In this document: positions 13,167-20,169 of the stretch, in pieces
Numbering within the stretch: position 1 is the stretch's first letter
Layout of the letters: every line of letters starts with the position of its first letter
Origin: a virus
DNA: 64,000 nt
Strand: one strand, 5' to 3'
Virus record (IMG/VR): IMGVR_UViG_3300032050_000111
Location: 1-64,000 of that record
Translations under genes and position numbers: made by a program
The notes under the pieces: model-generated
Databases searched by the model: none
What the model saw: the letters and a program-made list of their open reading frames with translations, nothing else
What the model was told of the DNA's origin: nothing

Positions 13167-13922
13167 TCAGTTGGCTGCGATGTTGATGACCCGGCGCTTG
13201 TGGCCCGGGGCGTGGTCGAGGATGACGATGCTGCGCGCCGTGGGGTGAGCCCCCGAGCAAAGCCGGCAGTCAGCACACTGCGTGCGCTTGCCCGCCTCGG
13301 CAGAGGCAGGACAGCTGATCTCGATTGGTGAGCGCGTGGGCTCGGTGGCTACGCGAAACGTACGCCACCCGCGTGCGTGGGCAAGCCGCTGCTCCTCGGG
13401 ACTGTCGACACTGGCCATGAACAGCTTGCGCGCGCGGGGCGATGCGTCGAGCCACTGATGCGTGTAGCCCGTGTGCCCACGAGCGTAGGTGATCAGCGCC
13501 CGCCAGATGTGCAGGGGCGCAGCCAGCGGGTCACCGTATGTGCCGAACCGTACCATCCGAGCAATGATGAGCAGCGCGACTTCGAGCGCCGACGCACGAA
13601 CGTAGGACCCGCGCAAGTATGCGCGAAACACGGCTGCGACTGAGCGCCCCGTGTCGACATAGCAGGGCGGCTCACCTGTGAGCTTGGCTAGGATGGGCCT
13701 GTGCATGCACTGCCCGCAGATGCTGGCGTCGGCCCCTGTGCGTACTGCCTCGACCGGATGCATGTCGGTGCGGATGATGAATGTCTGCACCATAGCGCCG
13801 GTCTTGGCGTTGGATGATTTGCTGTGTACGCCGGTCACGATCACTGCTATGGGCGCCCCGTCAATCTCTGACGGGCCTTCGTAGATGATGTAGCCGGCGG
13901 GCTTGCGTGCTTTGTTTGCCAT
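13167..13922 (-). CDS. Conserved phage protein with YEGPSEIDG start and CGQC motif
   Basis: A 251-residue protein. GYIIYEGPSEIDGAPIAVI, the KTGAMVQTFIIR stretch and ICGQCMHRP define a family I have seen in phages and plasmids with no established function. Further cysteines (CPASAEAG, CADCRLCSGAH) suggest a zinc site. The helical centre (YVRASALEVALLIIARM) and HQWLDASPRARKLFMASVDS segments are conserved-looking. The start at 13922 follows GGAGCTTTCATC. A class A palindrome lies just before it. Confidence 0.65.
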   Translation of the reverse strand: MANKARKPAGYIIYEGPSEIDGAPIAVIVTGVHSKSSNAKTGAMVQTFIIRTDMHPVEAVRTGADASICGQCMHRPILAKLTGEPPCYVDTGRSVAAVFRAYLRGSYVRASALEVALLIIARMVRFGTYGDPLAAPLHIWRALITYARGHTGYTHQWLDASPRARKLFMASVDSPEEQRLAHARGWRTFRVATEPTRSPIEISCPASAEAGKRTQCADCRLCSGAHPTARSIVILDHAPGHKRRVINIAAN

Positions 13923-13949
13923 GATGAAAGCTCCTAGTGGGAGTGGTAA

Positions 13950-13968
13950 CTGTGACACCGTGTCACAG
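13950..13968. repeat. GACA-N3-TGTC palindrome, class A (CTGTGACA-CCG-TGTCACAG)
   Basis: 8-bp arms with a CCG spacer, five bases beyond the TAA of the gene at 13974-14687. Confidence 0.75.
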
Positions 13969-13973
13969 ATAGG

Positions 13974-14687
13974 TTAGCGCCGGGTCGGTTGGCGCGGGGG
14001 CTCCTTCGCCCGGTCCAGAAGCAGCGGCGGGCGTCGGGGAAAGAAGGCGTAGAGAGAGTGGGCGGTGTAGATGCCCCTCAGGCTTGCGAGATCGCGCTCC
14101 AAGGCGTCCGTGAGGGTGGCCCGCCACCCTCCTACCTTGGCAGGCAGTCCGGGCGTCAGGCGGGCTCTGAGCAGGGCCGCATCGCGGATGCGCCGCAACA
14201 GGACGAGGTAGGCATCGAGCCAATCGATCAGCGCCGGGGGTACCCCCGGACGGCCGCGCGCCGCGTCGTGCCGGAACTTGGAGCGCCTCGATGACATGAT
14301 CCGATCCTCGGCACGGAGGATGGCGAGTTCGTCTTTCCACGCGTCGATGCGTTGCTGCACCCGTGCTTGGCTGAGAAGCGCTCGGGTGAGATTGTGCTTG
14401 CGTGTGAGATCGTGCTCGATGAGGTGTGCGCGTCGGATGCCAGTGCGGTGAGCGCTCTCTATCAAGGGTCGGGGTTGCTGGGTCGGGCGGTACGAACCGC
14501 GTGGATGACATGCGCGGCATATCTCCTCGTAGATGTAGACAGCTTGTCGGCCTGCTGCGCGCAGCTGATCGAGCGTGTCCTGATTAAGGCGTCGCGCTAG
14601 CTCGTCTCCCCATAGCTTGCGACGAAAAGCTATGCGGTTCTTTGCCTTGAGACAAAGGGGGCAGATGCGTGTTGGATCTGTGGTCAA
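13974..14687 (-). CDS. Hypothetical protein with N-terminal zinc finger
   Basis: A 237-residue, very basic protein (many Arg). CPLCLKAKNRIAFRRKLW and a later CRACHP provide two CxxC pairs, suggesting a zinc-binding N-terminus. The rest is helical with LARRLNQDTLDQLRAAGRQ, HDLTRKHNLTRALL and ALIDWLDAYLVLLRRIRDAA. DNA or RNA binding is plausible but not shown. The start is a TTG at 14687, with GGAG about 8 bases upstream; no ATG is available near the cysteines. Confidence 0.6.
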   Translation of the reverse strand: MTTDPTRICPLCLKAKNRIAFRRKLWGDELARRLNQDTLDQLRAAGRQAVYIYEEICRACHPRGSYRPTQQPRPLIESAHRTGIRRAHLIEHDLTRKHNLTRALLSQARVQQRIDAWKDELAILRAEDRIMSSRRSKFRHDAARGRPGVPPALIDWLDAYLVLLRRIRDAALLRARLTPGLPAKVGGWRATLTDALERDLASLRGIYTAHSLYAFFPRRPPLLLDRAKEPPRQPTRR

Positions 14688-14809
14688 AATGTGATCTCCG
14701 ATTACTGTTTAACGTGAGACACGAGGTCCAAGCCATCGAAAAAGCGCAGAGGAATCAAAGCCTTAGGCTGAATTCGGGCGAGATGCTGAAAAGGTCGGAC
14801 GACAAAATG

Positions 14810-14977
14810 TCAGGGATGAAGCCATCGAAAGAGCCCAATAAAATCAACGACTTGAGGGTCGATTGGCAGGAATCCACATGCGGCGGGGGTACACACCCCT
14901 ATGGCGCCGCCGAACGACCAACTTTTCAGGGCCATTGTCAAAAAGTTTACAAGACTTTGGGAGGACGGCGGCGCCAT
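14810..14977 (-). CDS. Possible 55-residue ORF
   Basis: A leftward ORF: MAPPSSQSLVNFLTMALKSW, then SFGGAIGV and CGFLPIDPQVVDFIGLFRWL. The composition is protein-like, with hydrophobic and aromatic residues well spaced. Against it: AAAGG abuts the ATG with no spacing, the gap to neighbours is large, and the opposite strand is also open. The region could equally be a conserved RNA. Confidence 0.3.
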   Translation of the reverse strand: MAPPSSQSLVNFLTMALKSWSFGGAIGVCTPAACGFLPIDPQVVDFIGLFRWLHP

Positions 14978-14985
14978 CCTTTCTA

Positions 14986-15016
14986 TACTACTCTAAATAG
15001 ATAGGATAGAGTAGTA
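14986..15016. repeat. 10-bp inverted repeat TACTACTCTA / TAGAGTAGTA
   Basis: Arms at 14986-14995 and 15007-15016 are perfect inverse complements with an 11-base AT-rich loop. It is AT-rich against a GC-rich background, which suits an operator, a hairpin or a melting site. Confidence 0.6.
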
Positions 15017-15145
15017 GTAGTGGGCAGGCAGGTTATTGAAATGCAAGCGCTTTTTCGAGGGGTTGGGGGAGGGGGCGCATGTTGTGAAAGGGGAGCAGGG
15101 ATGTAAAGCCGTTTAAGACTTTACAAACTCTTTACAAACGTTGGA

Positions 15146-15168
15146 CAAGCCCGCACGAGGCGGGCTTG
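15146..15168 (-). terminator. Stem-loop after the gene at 15182, weak terminator candidate
   Basis: CAAGCCCGC (15146-15154) pairs with GCGGGCTTG (15160-15168) around ACGAG. It lies just past the stop of the leftward gene. No T-run follows, so it may be an mRNA-stabilising hairpin rather than a true terminator. Confidence 0.5.
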
Positions 15169-15181
15169 ACATTTGACAAAG

Positions 15182-15640
15182 TCAGTCGCAGACGATCCGC
15201 TTGACTTCGCGCTTGACAACTTCCTCCGTTGTCTCAACTACCTCAATGCGACAGTTTTTGCTGTCGCTCTTGACATAGGCGCAGACCATCATGGTGATCG
15301 CGAGCCCATCGCATTCTTTGCGGAATGAAAAGTCGCGATTGGGCCTATCGAAGGTGTAGTCGCTGGTGTGCGTGCACGCGAAGCCTTCATCTTCGAGTGC
15401 TGCAAGAAGACGCACGAGTTTGGCGGACTTGAACCCCGAAAGGTTGTGCATGTACACCGTCACATGCACTGACTGGGAGTGCGGACTGACGCTGACGTAC
15501 GGCTGTACTTTGCGGGGCAGCACCTTGTGCAGCACCGTGCGCAGCGCCATGCTGTCCATGGACTTGGTCCACTTGAGCGCGGCTTCGACATCGTTGCGGG
15601 CGCTGGTCAGAGCACGGGTGATTTCGTCACGAAGGGACAT
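15182..15640 (-). CDS. Hypothetical early protein
   Basis: A 152-residue protein. The N-terminus is helical (LRDEITRALTSARNDVEAAL); the rest alternates strands and helices (VSVSPHSQSVHVTVYMHNL, LVRLLAALEDEGF, IEVVETTEEVVKREVKRI). No family is recognised. The start at 15640 follows GGAGTCTC; the longer in-frame ORF to 15718 runs across the class B palindrome and is unlikely. Confidence 0.55.
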   Translation of the reverse strand: MSLRDEITRALTSARNDVEAALKWTKSMDSMALRTVLHKVLPRKVQPYVSVSPHSQSVHVTVYMHNLSGFKSAKLVRLLAALEDEGFACTHTSDYTFDRPNRDFSFRKECDGLAITMMVCAYVKSDSKNCRIEVVETTEEVVKREVKRIVCD

Positions 15641-15657
15641 GAGAGACTCCTGAAAGG

Positions 15658-15682
15658 TTGCCGGGACAAAGTGTCCCGGCAA
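15658..15682. repeat. GACA-N3-TGTC palindrome, class B (TTGCCGGGACA-AAG-TGTCCCGGCAA)
   Basis: 11-bp perfect arms, just upstream of the ribosome site for the gene starting at 15640. Confidence 0.8.
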
Positions 15683-15735
15683 GGTGCAGTGTCGCACCGC
15701 ACAGCCCACGCAGTGCATAGGCTGTACGTTGGACG

Positions 15736-15846
15736 CTAGAACAAAGCCATGCCCATCCAGAGCGTGGCGAACATGAGGATGAAGACCGCGAGGGCCTCCG
15801 CGTAGAGCAGTGCCGTCTTGATGCGACGGCGGGTCTTGAAGGACAT
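15736..15846 (-). CDS. 36-residue single-pass membrane protein
   Basis: A tiny ORF: MSFKTRRRIKTALLYAEA then LAVFILMFATLWMGMALF. A basic N-terminus followed by one strongly hydrophobic helix predicts a membrane protein with its N-terminus in the cytoplasm. The GGAG site with the usual AGCTTTCACGTG leader precedes the ATG at 15846. Role unknown; a membrane-acting early peptide is plausible. Confidence 0.55.
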   Translation of the reverse strand: MSFKTRRRIKTALLYAEALAVFILMFATLWMGMALF

Positions 15847-15860
15847 CACGTGAAAGCTCC

Positions 15861-16208
15861 TCAGTAGTTGTACCAGATGCTGGTACGGATCAAGACCTTG
15901 CGCCCCTTGCGGCGCAAGACGCGGGCGCTGTGGGTAGCGCACCCGCAGCCGTCGTACTCGTGTTGACAGCGCGACCCTGACAATGTCGCGACTAGCGCAC
16001 GTGTCGCTTCGTCTCGCTCTTTGCGGGACAGCCTCGGGCCGAGCGTGGCCCACATCAGGGACACGTCGCCTGTATCGTAGTCGATGCGCTCTTCGACCAC
16101 ACGCGCAGGCGTGAGGCGCACGTTGAAGTCGCGCCCCCATGTGTCGAGGTGTCCCCACCCTGCGCGGTAGCGGTGGGTCAGACGGGCAGCGACAGTGGTT
16201 TGGATCAT
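15861..16208 (-). CDS. Hypothetical basic protein with cysteine cluster
   Basis: A 115-residue protein. It has TVAARLTHRYRAGWGHLDTW, VVEERIDYDTGDVSLMWATL and a cluster CQHEYDGCGC that may hold a metal. The C-terminus is basic (RVLRRKGRKVLIRTSIW). No family recognised. The start at 16208 follows GGAGCTTTCAC. It is separated from the previous gene by a class B palindrome. Confidence 0.55.
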   Translation of the reverse strand: MIQTTVAARLTHRYRAGWGHLDTWGRDFNVRLTPARVVEERIDYDTGDVSLMWATLGPRLSRKERDEATRALVATLSGSRCQHEYDGCGCATHSARVLRRKGRKVLIRTSIWYNY

Positions 16209-16229
16209 GTGAAAGCTCCTGAAAGATTG

Positions 16230-16248
16230 CCGGGACATTCTGTCCCGG
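16230..16248. repeat. GACA-N3-TGTC palindrome, class B (CCGGGACA-TTC-TGTCCCGG)
   Basis: 8-bp arms directly abutting the TAA stop (16249-16251) of the gene at 16249-16761. Confidence 0.75.
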
Positions 16249-16761
16249 TTAGGCGAACTCGCGGGCAATGATCACCCGCGCTTGACGGATGCGCTCCGCC
16301 GTGTACTGCGCGTTTGCACGCGCCTCGGAGAGGCGCAGCGTAGCCACGACGGTTGTCAAATGGGGGAACATCACCTCCCATTTACCTTTCCCGCTCTGCC
16401 AGTACGACCAGCGCTCCTCGAACGATGCGCGGCTATGCATGTATGAGTCCAGCGTCTCGTACCAGCGCAAGCGCTGGTCGGACGTTTCGTACCTCAGCAT
16501 TTCGTGCGGCCCGCCGGCCAGCACTTTCATCGCGGCGTGGATGCCGCGATCATAGAGGAGGGCGCAGCGCTGCCCCTCTACTTCGAGGTGGCCGTCGGGT
16601 GTGAGCCCGACCCACTGGTCTGGATTGGTGGACGCGTGCTCGTCCACCCAATACACCCCGCAATCGAGGAAGTACTCCACATCGGAGTACTTCGCGACCT
16701 CGGCCTGCATGGCCGACGCCTTGGCGCGCTGCGCCGGGGTGAGTTTGAAGCGTACGTACAT
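16249..16761 (-). CDS. Hypothetical early protein
   Basis: A 170-residue protein. The N-terminus (YVRFKLTPAQRAKASAMQ) leads into VEYFLDCGVYWVDEHAS, a central LLYDRGIHAAMKVLAGGPHE and a long helical C-terminus (LRLSEARANAQYTAERIRQA). No family recognised. The start at 16761 has GGAGCTTTCACA upstream. It is bordered by class A and class B palindromes. Confidence 0.55.
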   Translation of the reverse strand: MYVRFKLTPAQRAKASAMQAEVAKYSDVEYFLDCGVYWVDEHASTNPDQWVGLTPDGHLEVEGQRCALLYDRGIHAAMKVLAGGPHEMLRYETSDQRLRWYETLDSYMHSRASFEERWSYWQSGKGKWEVMFPHLTTVVATLRLSEARANAQYTAERIRQARVIIAREFA

Positions 16762-16785
16762 TGTGAAAGCTCCTAGTGGTGGTAA

Positions 16786-16804
16786 CTGTGACAGAGTGTC
16801 ACAG
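16786..16804. repeat. GACA-N3-TGTC palindrome, class A (CTGTGACA-GAG-TGTCACAG)
   Basis: 8-bp arms. The TGA of the small ORF at 16799-16876 is part of the right arm, as at 11703. Confidence 0.7.
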
Positions 16805-16876
16805 CAGCAGCATGGCAGCGGACGCGAGCCCGCTGATGATGAGCGCCGCGATGGCGGCGAAGTCGTCTTGGTTCAT
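16799..16876 (-). CDS. 25-residue hydrophobic peptide (possible)
   Basis: The ORF reads MNQDDFAAIAALIISGLASA followed by AMLLL: a short polar start and one hydrophobic helix. It fits between two palindromes, and its stop is embedded in one, like the larger gene at 11703. There is no strong ribosome site, so it is only possible. Confidence 0.35.
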   Translation of the reverse strand: MNQDDFAAIAALIISGLASAAMLLL

Positions 16877-16951
16877 GGGGGTTTTGAAGCCTTGAAGTGT
16901 GGCGGAACAGGGCGACCCCACAGCGTAGAGTCACGCTGCCCTCGGAAGAAA

Positions 16952-16976
16952 TTGCCGGGACACGATGTCCCGGCAA
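16952..16976. repeat. GACA-N3-TGTC palindrome, class B (TTGCCGGGACA-CGA-TGTCCCGGCAA)
   Basis: 11-bp perfect arms, 16 bases beyond the stop of the gene at 16992-17465. The arms match those at 15658-15682; only the spacer differs. Confidence 0.8.
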
Positions 16977-16991
16977 CCGCTGTGTCCAATA

Positions 16992-17465
16992 TCAAGCCGC
17001 ACGCGCCTCGGCGATAGCCGTGGCGAGAAGCCGCGAGGCTTCTTCGTACTCACCACAAGCCTTGACCAGCTTAGCGGCAATCTTCGCGATGTGATCGGGC
17101 ACCTCGATGGGTTCCTTTTCTTCCTTTTTCTTCTGAGACTGCCCGATCAGGGCTTTGATCCAGCGCTCGTGGGCCTTTTTAGCGGCCGCGCCGGCCTTGT
17201 CTTCCGGCCAGCAGAGCGCGCCGGCCGTCGCGCCACGGGTGCCGACCGTGAGGACCACGCCTTTGGCGGCGGCAAAGCCTCTCAGCGTCTTTGCCTTGAC
17301 ATCGGCAAAGGCGGCACCGCGCAACTCGCGGCGAGCCGCGAGCAGGCGCATGGCCTGCTCGGAACCATCGTTCACCATCACGGTGAACGACACGGCATCG
17401 TCCCATTTCATGGTCGCGACGGCCGCGACGGAAGCGTGGGCGAGAGTGGTAGTGAATTGCGTCAT
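16992..17465 (-). CDS. First gene of the leftward early operon, function unknown
   Basis: A 157-residue protein. The N-terminal half is compact (TTTLAHASVAAVATMKWDDA, VNDGSEQAMRLLAARRELRG), then VKAKTLRGFAAAKGVVLTVG, a lysine/glutamate linker (QKKKEEKEP) and a C-terminal helix (AKLVKACGEYEEASRLLATA). As the first gene after the control region it is probably expressed immediately. No family recognised. The ATG at 17465 was chosen; the ORF to 17552 reads through the class B palindrome. Confidence 0.6.
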   Translation of the reverse strand: MTQFTTTLAHASVAAVATMKWDDAVSFTVMVNDGSEQAMRLLAARRELRGAAFADVKAKTLRGFAAAKGVVLTVGTRGATAGALCWPEDKAGAAAKKAHERWIKALIGQSQKKKEEKEPIEVPDHIAKIAAKLVKACGEYEEASRLLATAIAEARAA

Positions 17466-17487
17466 GAGAGCACCTATGCAAGGTTGT

Positions 17488-17504
17488 CGGGACATGTTGT
17501 CCCG
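17488..17504. repeat. GACA-N3-TGTC palindrome, class B (CGGGACA-TGT-TGTCCCG)
   Basis: 7-bp perfect arms in the leader of the first leftward gene. No gene ends here, so this copy cannot be explained only as a gene-end hairpin. Confidence 0.7.
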
Positions 17505-17674
17505 GTTAGTGGGCATCGACAGCCCCTGCTGCCGACATCTAAAGCTTAGCATGACCTCGTTTTGCCCCTAGATTCGCCCCCAAAACCCAGCCCTGCCAAC
17601 CCCACCCACCGGGGAGGCCCCGTGTGCAGCGATGACGTGGCGGCGTGGCGCAGACAGTGTTTCACAACCACGCT

Positions 17675-17718
17675 CCCCTATTTTGTAAAATTTGCCCTGT
17701 TGTTTTGTCCAAAGTCAA
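17675..17718. repeat. 44-bp direct repeat, copy 1
   Basis: It begins CCCCTATTTTGTAAAATTTG and ends TTTTGTCCAAAGTCAA. It matches copy 2 at 17757 with one mismatch in 44; the offset is 82 bp. Read leftward it starts TTGACT, a good -35 shape, and has AT-rich TTTTACAAAAT downstream, but no clear -10 at 17 bp. It is a promoter or repressor/activator site candidate. Confidence 0.75.
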
Positions 17719-17756
17719 GCCGCAGCCACACGCAGCCGCACGTGCACACACCCCAC

Positions 17757-17800
17757 CCCCTATTTTGTAAAATTTGCCCTGTTGTTTTGTCCAATGTCAA
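17757..17800. repeat. 44-bp direct repeat, copy 2
   Basis: Second copy of the repeat at 17675. Read leftward it begins with a perfect TTGACA -35 hexamer. The single mismatch between copies changes TTGACT to TTGACA, so the two copies may differ in promoter strength. Confidence 0.75.
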
Positions 17801-17818
17801 ATTCTCACACGCAAGCAT

Positions 17819-17845
17819 AAAAAAAGCCCCCGGCGTGCGGGGGCT
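17819..17845 (-). terminator. Rho-independent terminator, leftward, upstream of the terminase gene
   Basis: AGCCCCCG (17825-17832) pairs with CGGGGGCT (17838-17845) around GCGTG; leftward the stem is followed by seven T (17825-17819). It points away from the late genes and would stop antisense or leftward transcription before the early promoters. Confidence 0.8.
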
Positions 17846-17871
17846 AAGCTTCAGGAGAGAGGAGACAGGCC

Positions 17872-18630
17872 ATGCGCATTGCGCAGCGGCCCAGTCCGAG
17901 TGTACATTACCGTGCAACAGCAAGCAAACGCCTTTGGCGCACACCTATGTTTGAAGAACTCATGCGGTTTGAGCCGGAGCCGGCGCATATCCACGACGCT
18001 CTGCCGGTAACCGACGCGTCCGCGAAAGACCTTCTGGGCGCTCAAATCACGACTGCGCAGTGGTTAGACGAGTTAGGAGTGCCGTCCGACGTAGAAATAG
18101 ACATCAAACGGCAAACCAAGGCAGCATGCGAAGCGTTTGCGGTACTCACAGGGCTCGATGCAGTACCGGAGCCCACAAAAAAGCAAAAAGAAGCGAAAGA
18201 AGAGAAGAAAAAGGAAGCGCTATTAGCCGTTCGTACGCCTATGGCGGTGCAGCAGCTTACGGCAATGCTTGGAGACTACGAATGGGAGTTCGTAAATCAA
18301 GCTAAAGAGCTAAGAAGCTACACTGTTGCCAAGATTCTTGAGGAAACAACACACCCTGACGCCAGAATTCGACTGCGCGCCCTGCAAATGCTCGGAAATG
18401 TGACCGAAGTTGGGCTGTTCACAGAGCGAATTGAGGTAACTAAGAAGGACGCCACTGAAGCTGAAATTGAAGCACGCCTGCGCGAGCGTCTTAGCAGGTA
18501 CGCAATCGACATCACACCCACCACGGCGCCAACAAAAGAGGCTGTACTCGCGTATACGCCTGCTCAAGCCGAAGAAACTGTCGATATTGACGCAGAAATA
18601 GGCACAGTTGCGGAGCGTAAAGTTGATTGA
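17872..18630 (+). CDS. Terminase small subunit (putative)
   Basis: A 252-residue protein directly upstream of the large terminase, which supports the call. A lysine/glutamate-rich helix (TKKQKEAKEEKKKEA) separates an N-terminal part from LRSYTVAKILEETTHPDA, RIRLRALQMLGNVTEVGLFT, a segment typical of small terminase subunits of podoviruses. The subunit recognises the packaging site and feeds DNA to TerL. The ATG at 17872 has GAGGAG 7 bases upstream; an ATG at 17947 has none. The end overlaps the TerL start. Confidence 0.7.
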   Translation: MRIAQRPSPSVHYRATASKRLWRTPMFEELMRFEPEPAHIHDALPVTDASAKDLLGAQITTAQWLDELGVPSDVEIDIKRQTKAACEAFAVLTGLDAVPEPTKKQKEAKEEKKKEALLAVRTPMAVQQLTAMLGDYEWEFVNQAKELRSYTVAKILEETTHPDARIRLRALQMLGNVTEVGLFTERIEVTKKDATEAEIEARLRERLSRYAIDITPTTAPTKEAVLAYTPAQAEETVDIDAEIGTVAERKVD

Positions 18631-20155
18631 AGCGCTTTCTCAGGAAGAAATCAGCAAACTGCTGGCCAATTTGGACAAAATGTCCTTAGCGGAAAAGCAG
18701 GAAGTGCTGGATTCGCTGGACGCGCTAGAACACAAGCGCAAAATACGCGAATGCCGTGAAGATTTCTTGACTTTTTGCCGTTACGTCTACACAGACTGGA
18801 AGGAAGGACCGCATCACCGCTTCCTGAAGCCCATACTGCACGAGGTCAAAGACGGCACAGAGCACCGTTTGACGGTGTCAATGCCACCGCGCTTTGGCAA
18901 GTCAGAAACAATTGCCTATCTGTTCGTGGCTTGGTACTTAGGGCACTTCCCCCAGCATCACATCATGATGGTGACGCACACGGCTGCGCTTTCTGCAGAC
19001 TTTGGACGTAAAGTCCGCAACTTGATCGGAAAGCCAGAGTACAAGGAGATATTCCCAGACACTGTCGTGTCTGCGGACAAGTCAGCATCAGATAACTGGA
19101 CAACAAGCAAAGAAGGTAAGTATCTCGGGCTGGGTATTGGCGGCAATGTGGCGGGCCACGGCGCCCACCTTCTGATCGCAGACGACTTGGTGTCAGAGCA
19201 AGCTGTTCTGGCAAACCCCGACCATGCGTTCGAGGTGGCGTGGAACTACATGCAGGTGGGCCCGCTGCAGCGACTGATGCCCGGGGGCCGCATCATCATG
19301 ATCGGCACGCGCTGGGGCAAACGCGACCCCATCGGGCGGGCGCTCAGATGGGCTGAGGACAACCCCGAAGCCGATCCATGGCACGAGGTGCGCTTCCCGG
19401 CGATCCTTCCCTCAGGGCGCTCGCTGTGGCCTGAGCAGTGGCCTGTGGAGCAGCTGCTGGCAAAGAAGGCGGGCATGCAGCCGCACTACTGGGCGGCGCA
19501 GTTCATGCAGGAGCCCACGTCCGAAGAAGCGGCGCTGCTCAAACGCGAGCACTGGCGCATCTGGCCCAAGGACGACCCCCCGCCCGTAGAATGGGTACTG
19601 CAGACGTGGGACACCGCGCACGACACCAAGTCCATGAACGACTACAGCGCCTGCACCACATGGGGCGTGTGGTTCAATGACGAGACAGGCCGGCAGGAAC
19701 TCATCCTGCTTGACGCCGTCCGGGGCCGATGGGAGTTTCCGCAACTCAAGGCCAAAGCGATGGAACTGTACAAGGACTGGTCGCCAGAGTGCGTGCTCAT
19801 CGAGAAGAAAGCCGCCGGGGCACCACTGATCCAAGAACTGCGGCAGATGGACATCGCCATTGAGGAGTACAGCCCCTCCCGAGGCACGCGCCTTGTCTCC
19901 AACGACAAACGCGCGCGTACCCACGCTGTTGCGCCGATACTACAGGATGGCGTCGTTTGGGCCCCAGATCGCCTATGGGCGCACGAAGTGATCAACGAAT
20001 GTGCCGAGTTTCCTAACGGAGAGCACGACGACCGTGTAGACTGCGTCGTGATGGCACTCAACCGTTACCGGCTTGGCGGCTTTATCACGCTCAGCGATGA
20101 CGCCAAGGACGAACCACACTGGGCGCGTCGTTCGCGTCGAGCCGCTTACTACTGA
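18623..20155 (+). CDS. Terminase large subunit
   Basis: A 510-residue packaging motor. The ATPase domain has Walker A MPPRFGKSE (about residues 87-95), Walker B LLIADDLV (about 180) and a C-motif region after it. The C-terminal RNase H-type nuclease shows WDTAHDTKSMND (about 328), an acidic VLIEKKAAG strand and EHDDRVDCVVMAL (about 466). These cut concatemers and pump DNA through the portal. I chose the TTG at 18623 because GGAG lies 7 bases before it and it overlaps the small subunit's stop; a TTG at 18608 is also in frame. Confidence 0.95.
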   Translation: MIEALSQEEISKLLANLDKMSLAEKQEVLDSLDALEHKRKIRECREDFLTFCRYVYTDWKEGPHHRFLKPILHEVKDGTEHRLTVSMPPRFGKSETIAYLFVAWYLGHFPQHHIMMVTHTAALSADFGRKVRNLIGKPEYKEIFPDTVVSADKSASDNWTTSKEGKYLGLGIGGNVAGHGAHLLIADDLVSEQAVLANPDHAFEVAWNYMQVGPLQRLMPGGRIIMIGTRWGKRDPIGRALRWAEDNPEADPWHEVRFPAILPSGRSLWPEQWPVEQLLAKKAGMQPHYWAAQFMQEPTSEEAALLKREHWRIWPKDDPPPVEWVLQTWDTAHDTKSMNDYSACTTWGVWFNDETGRQELILLDAVRGRWEFPQLKAKAMELYKDWSPECVLIEKKAAGAPLIQELRQMDIAIEEYSPSRGTRLVSNDKRARTHAVAPILQDGVVWAPDRLWAHEVINECAEFPNGEHDDRVDCVVMALNRYRLGGFITLSDDAKDEPHWARRSRRAAYY

Positions 20156-20169
20156 GGACATCACACGCT

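Larger units (their letters stand above)
14688..15181. other. 494-base intergenic region with inverted repeats, possible control region
   Basis: No confident gene fills this gap. It holds a perfect 10-bp inverted repeat (14986-15016), TTTACAA elements near 14944 and 15120-15140, and a leftward stem-loop (15146-15168). A short leftward ORF (14810-14977) is possible. GC is lower than in the flanking genes around 14690-14850. It could carry the promoter for the gene at 13974-14687, or a structured RNA. Confidence 0.5.
17466..17871. other. 406-base control region between the leftward and rightward transcripts
   Basis: No gene is supported here. From left to right it holds a class B palindrome (17488-17504), a GC-rich stretch, two copies of a 44-bp repeat (17675-17718 and 17757-17800), a leftward terminator (17819-17845) and the ribosome site of the terminase gene (GGAG, 7 bases before 17872). 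Early leftward promoters most likely lie in the repeats. Confidence 0.6.

Noticed and set aside
14669-15004. Rightward 111-codon ORF in the early gap
   Set aside because: Basic composition without hydrophobic core, begins inside a leftward gene, and lies against the direction of all neighbours. An RNA or the leftward short ORF explains the openness at least as well.
17686-17800. CRISPR-like repeat-spacer pair
   Set aside because: Only two copies with an offset of 82 bp and no cas gene nearby; a promoter or regulator repeat is simpler.
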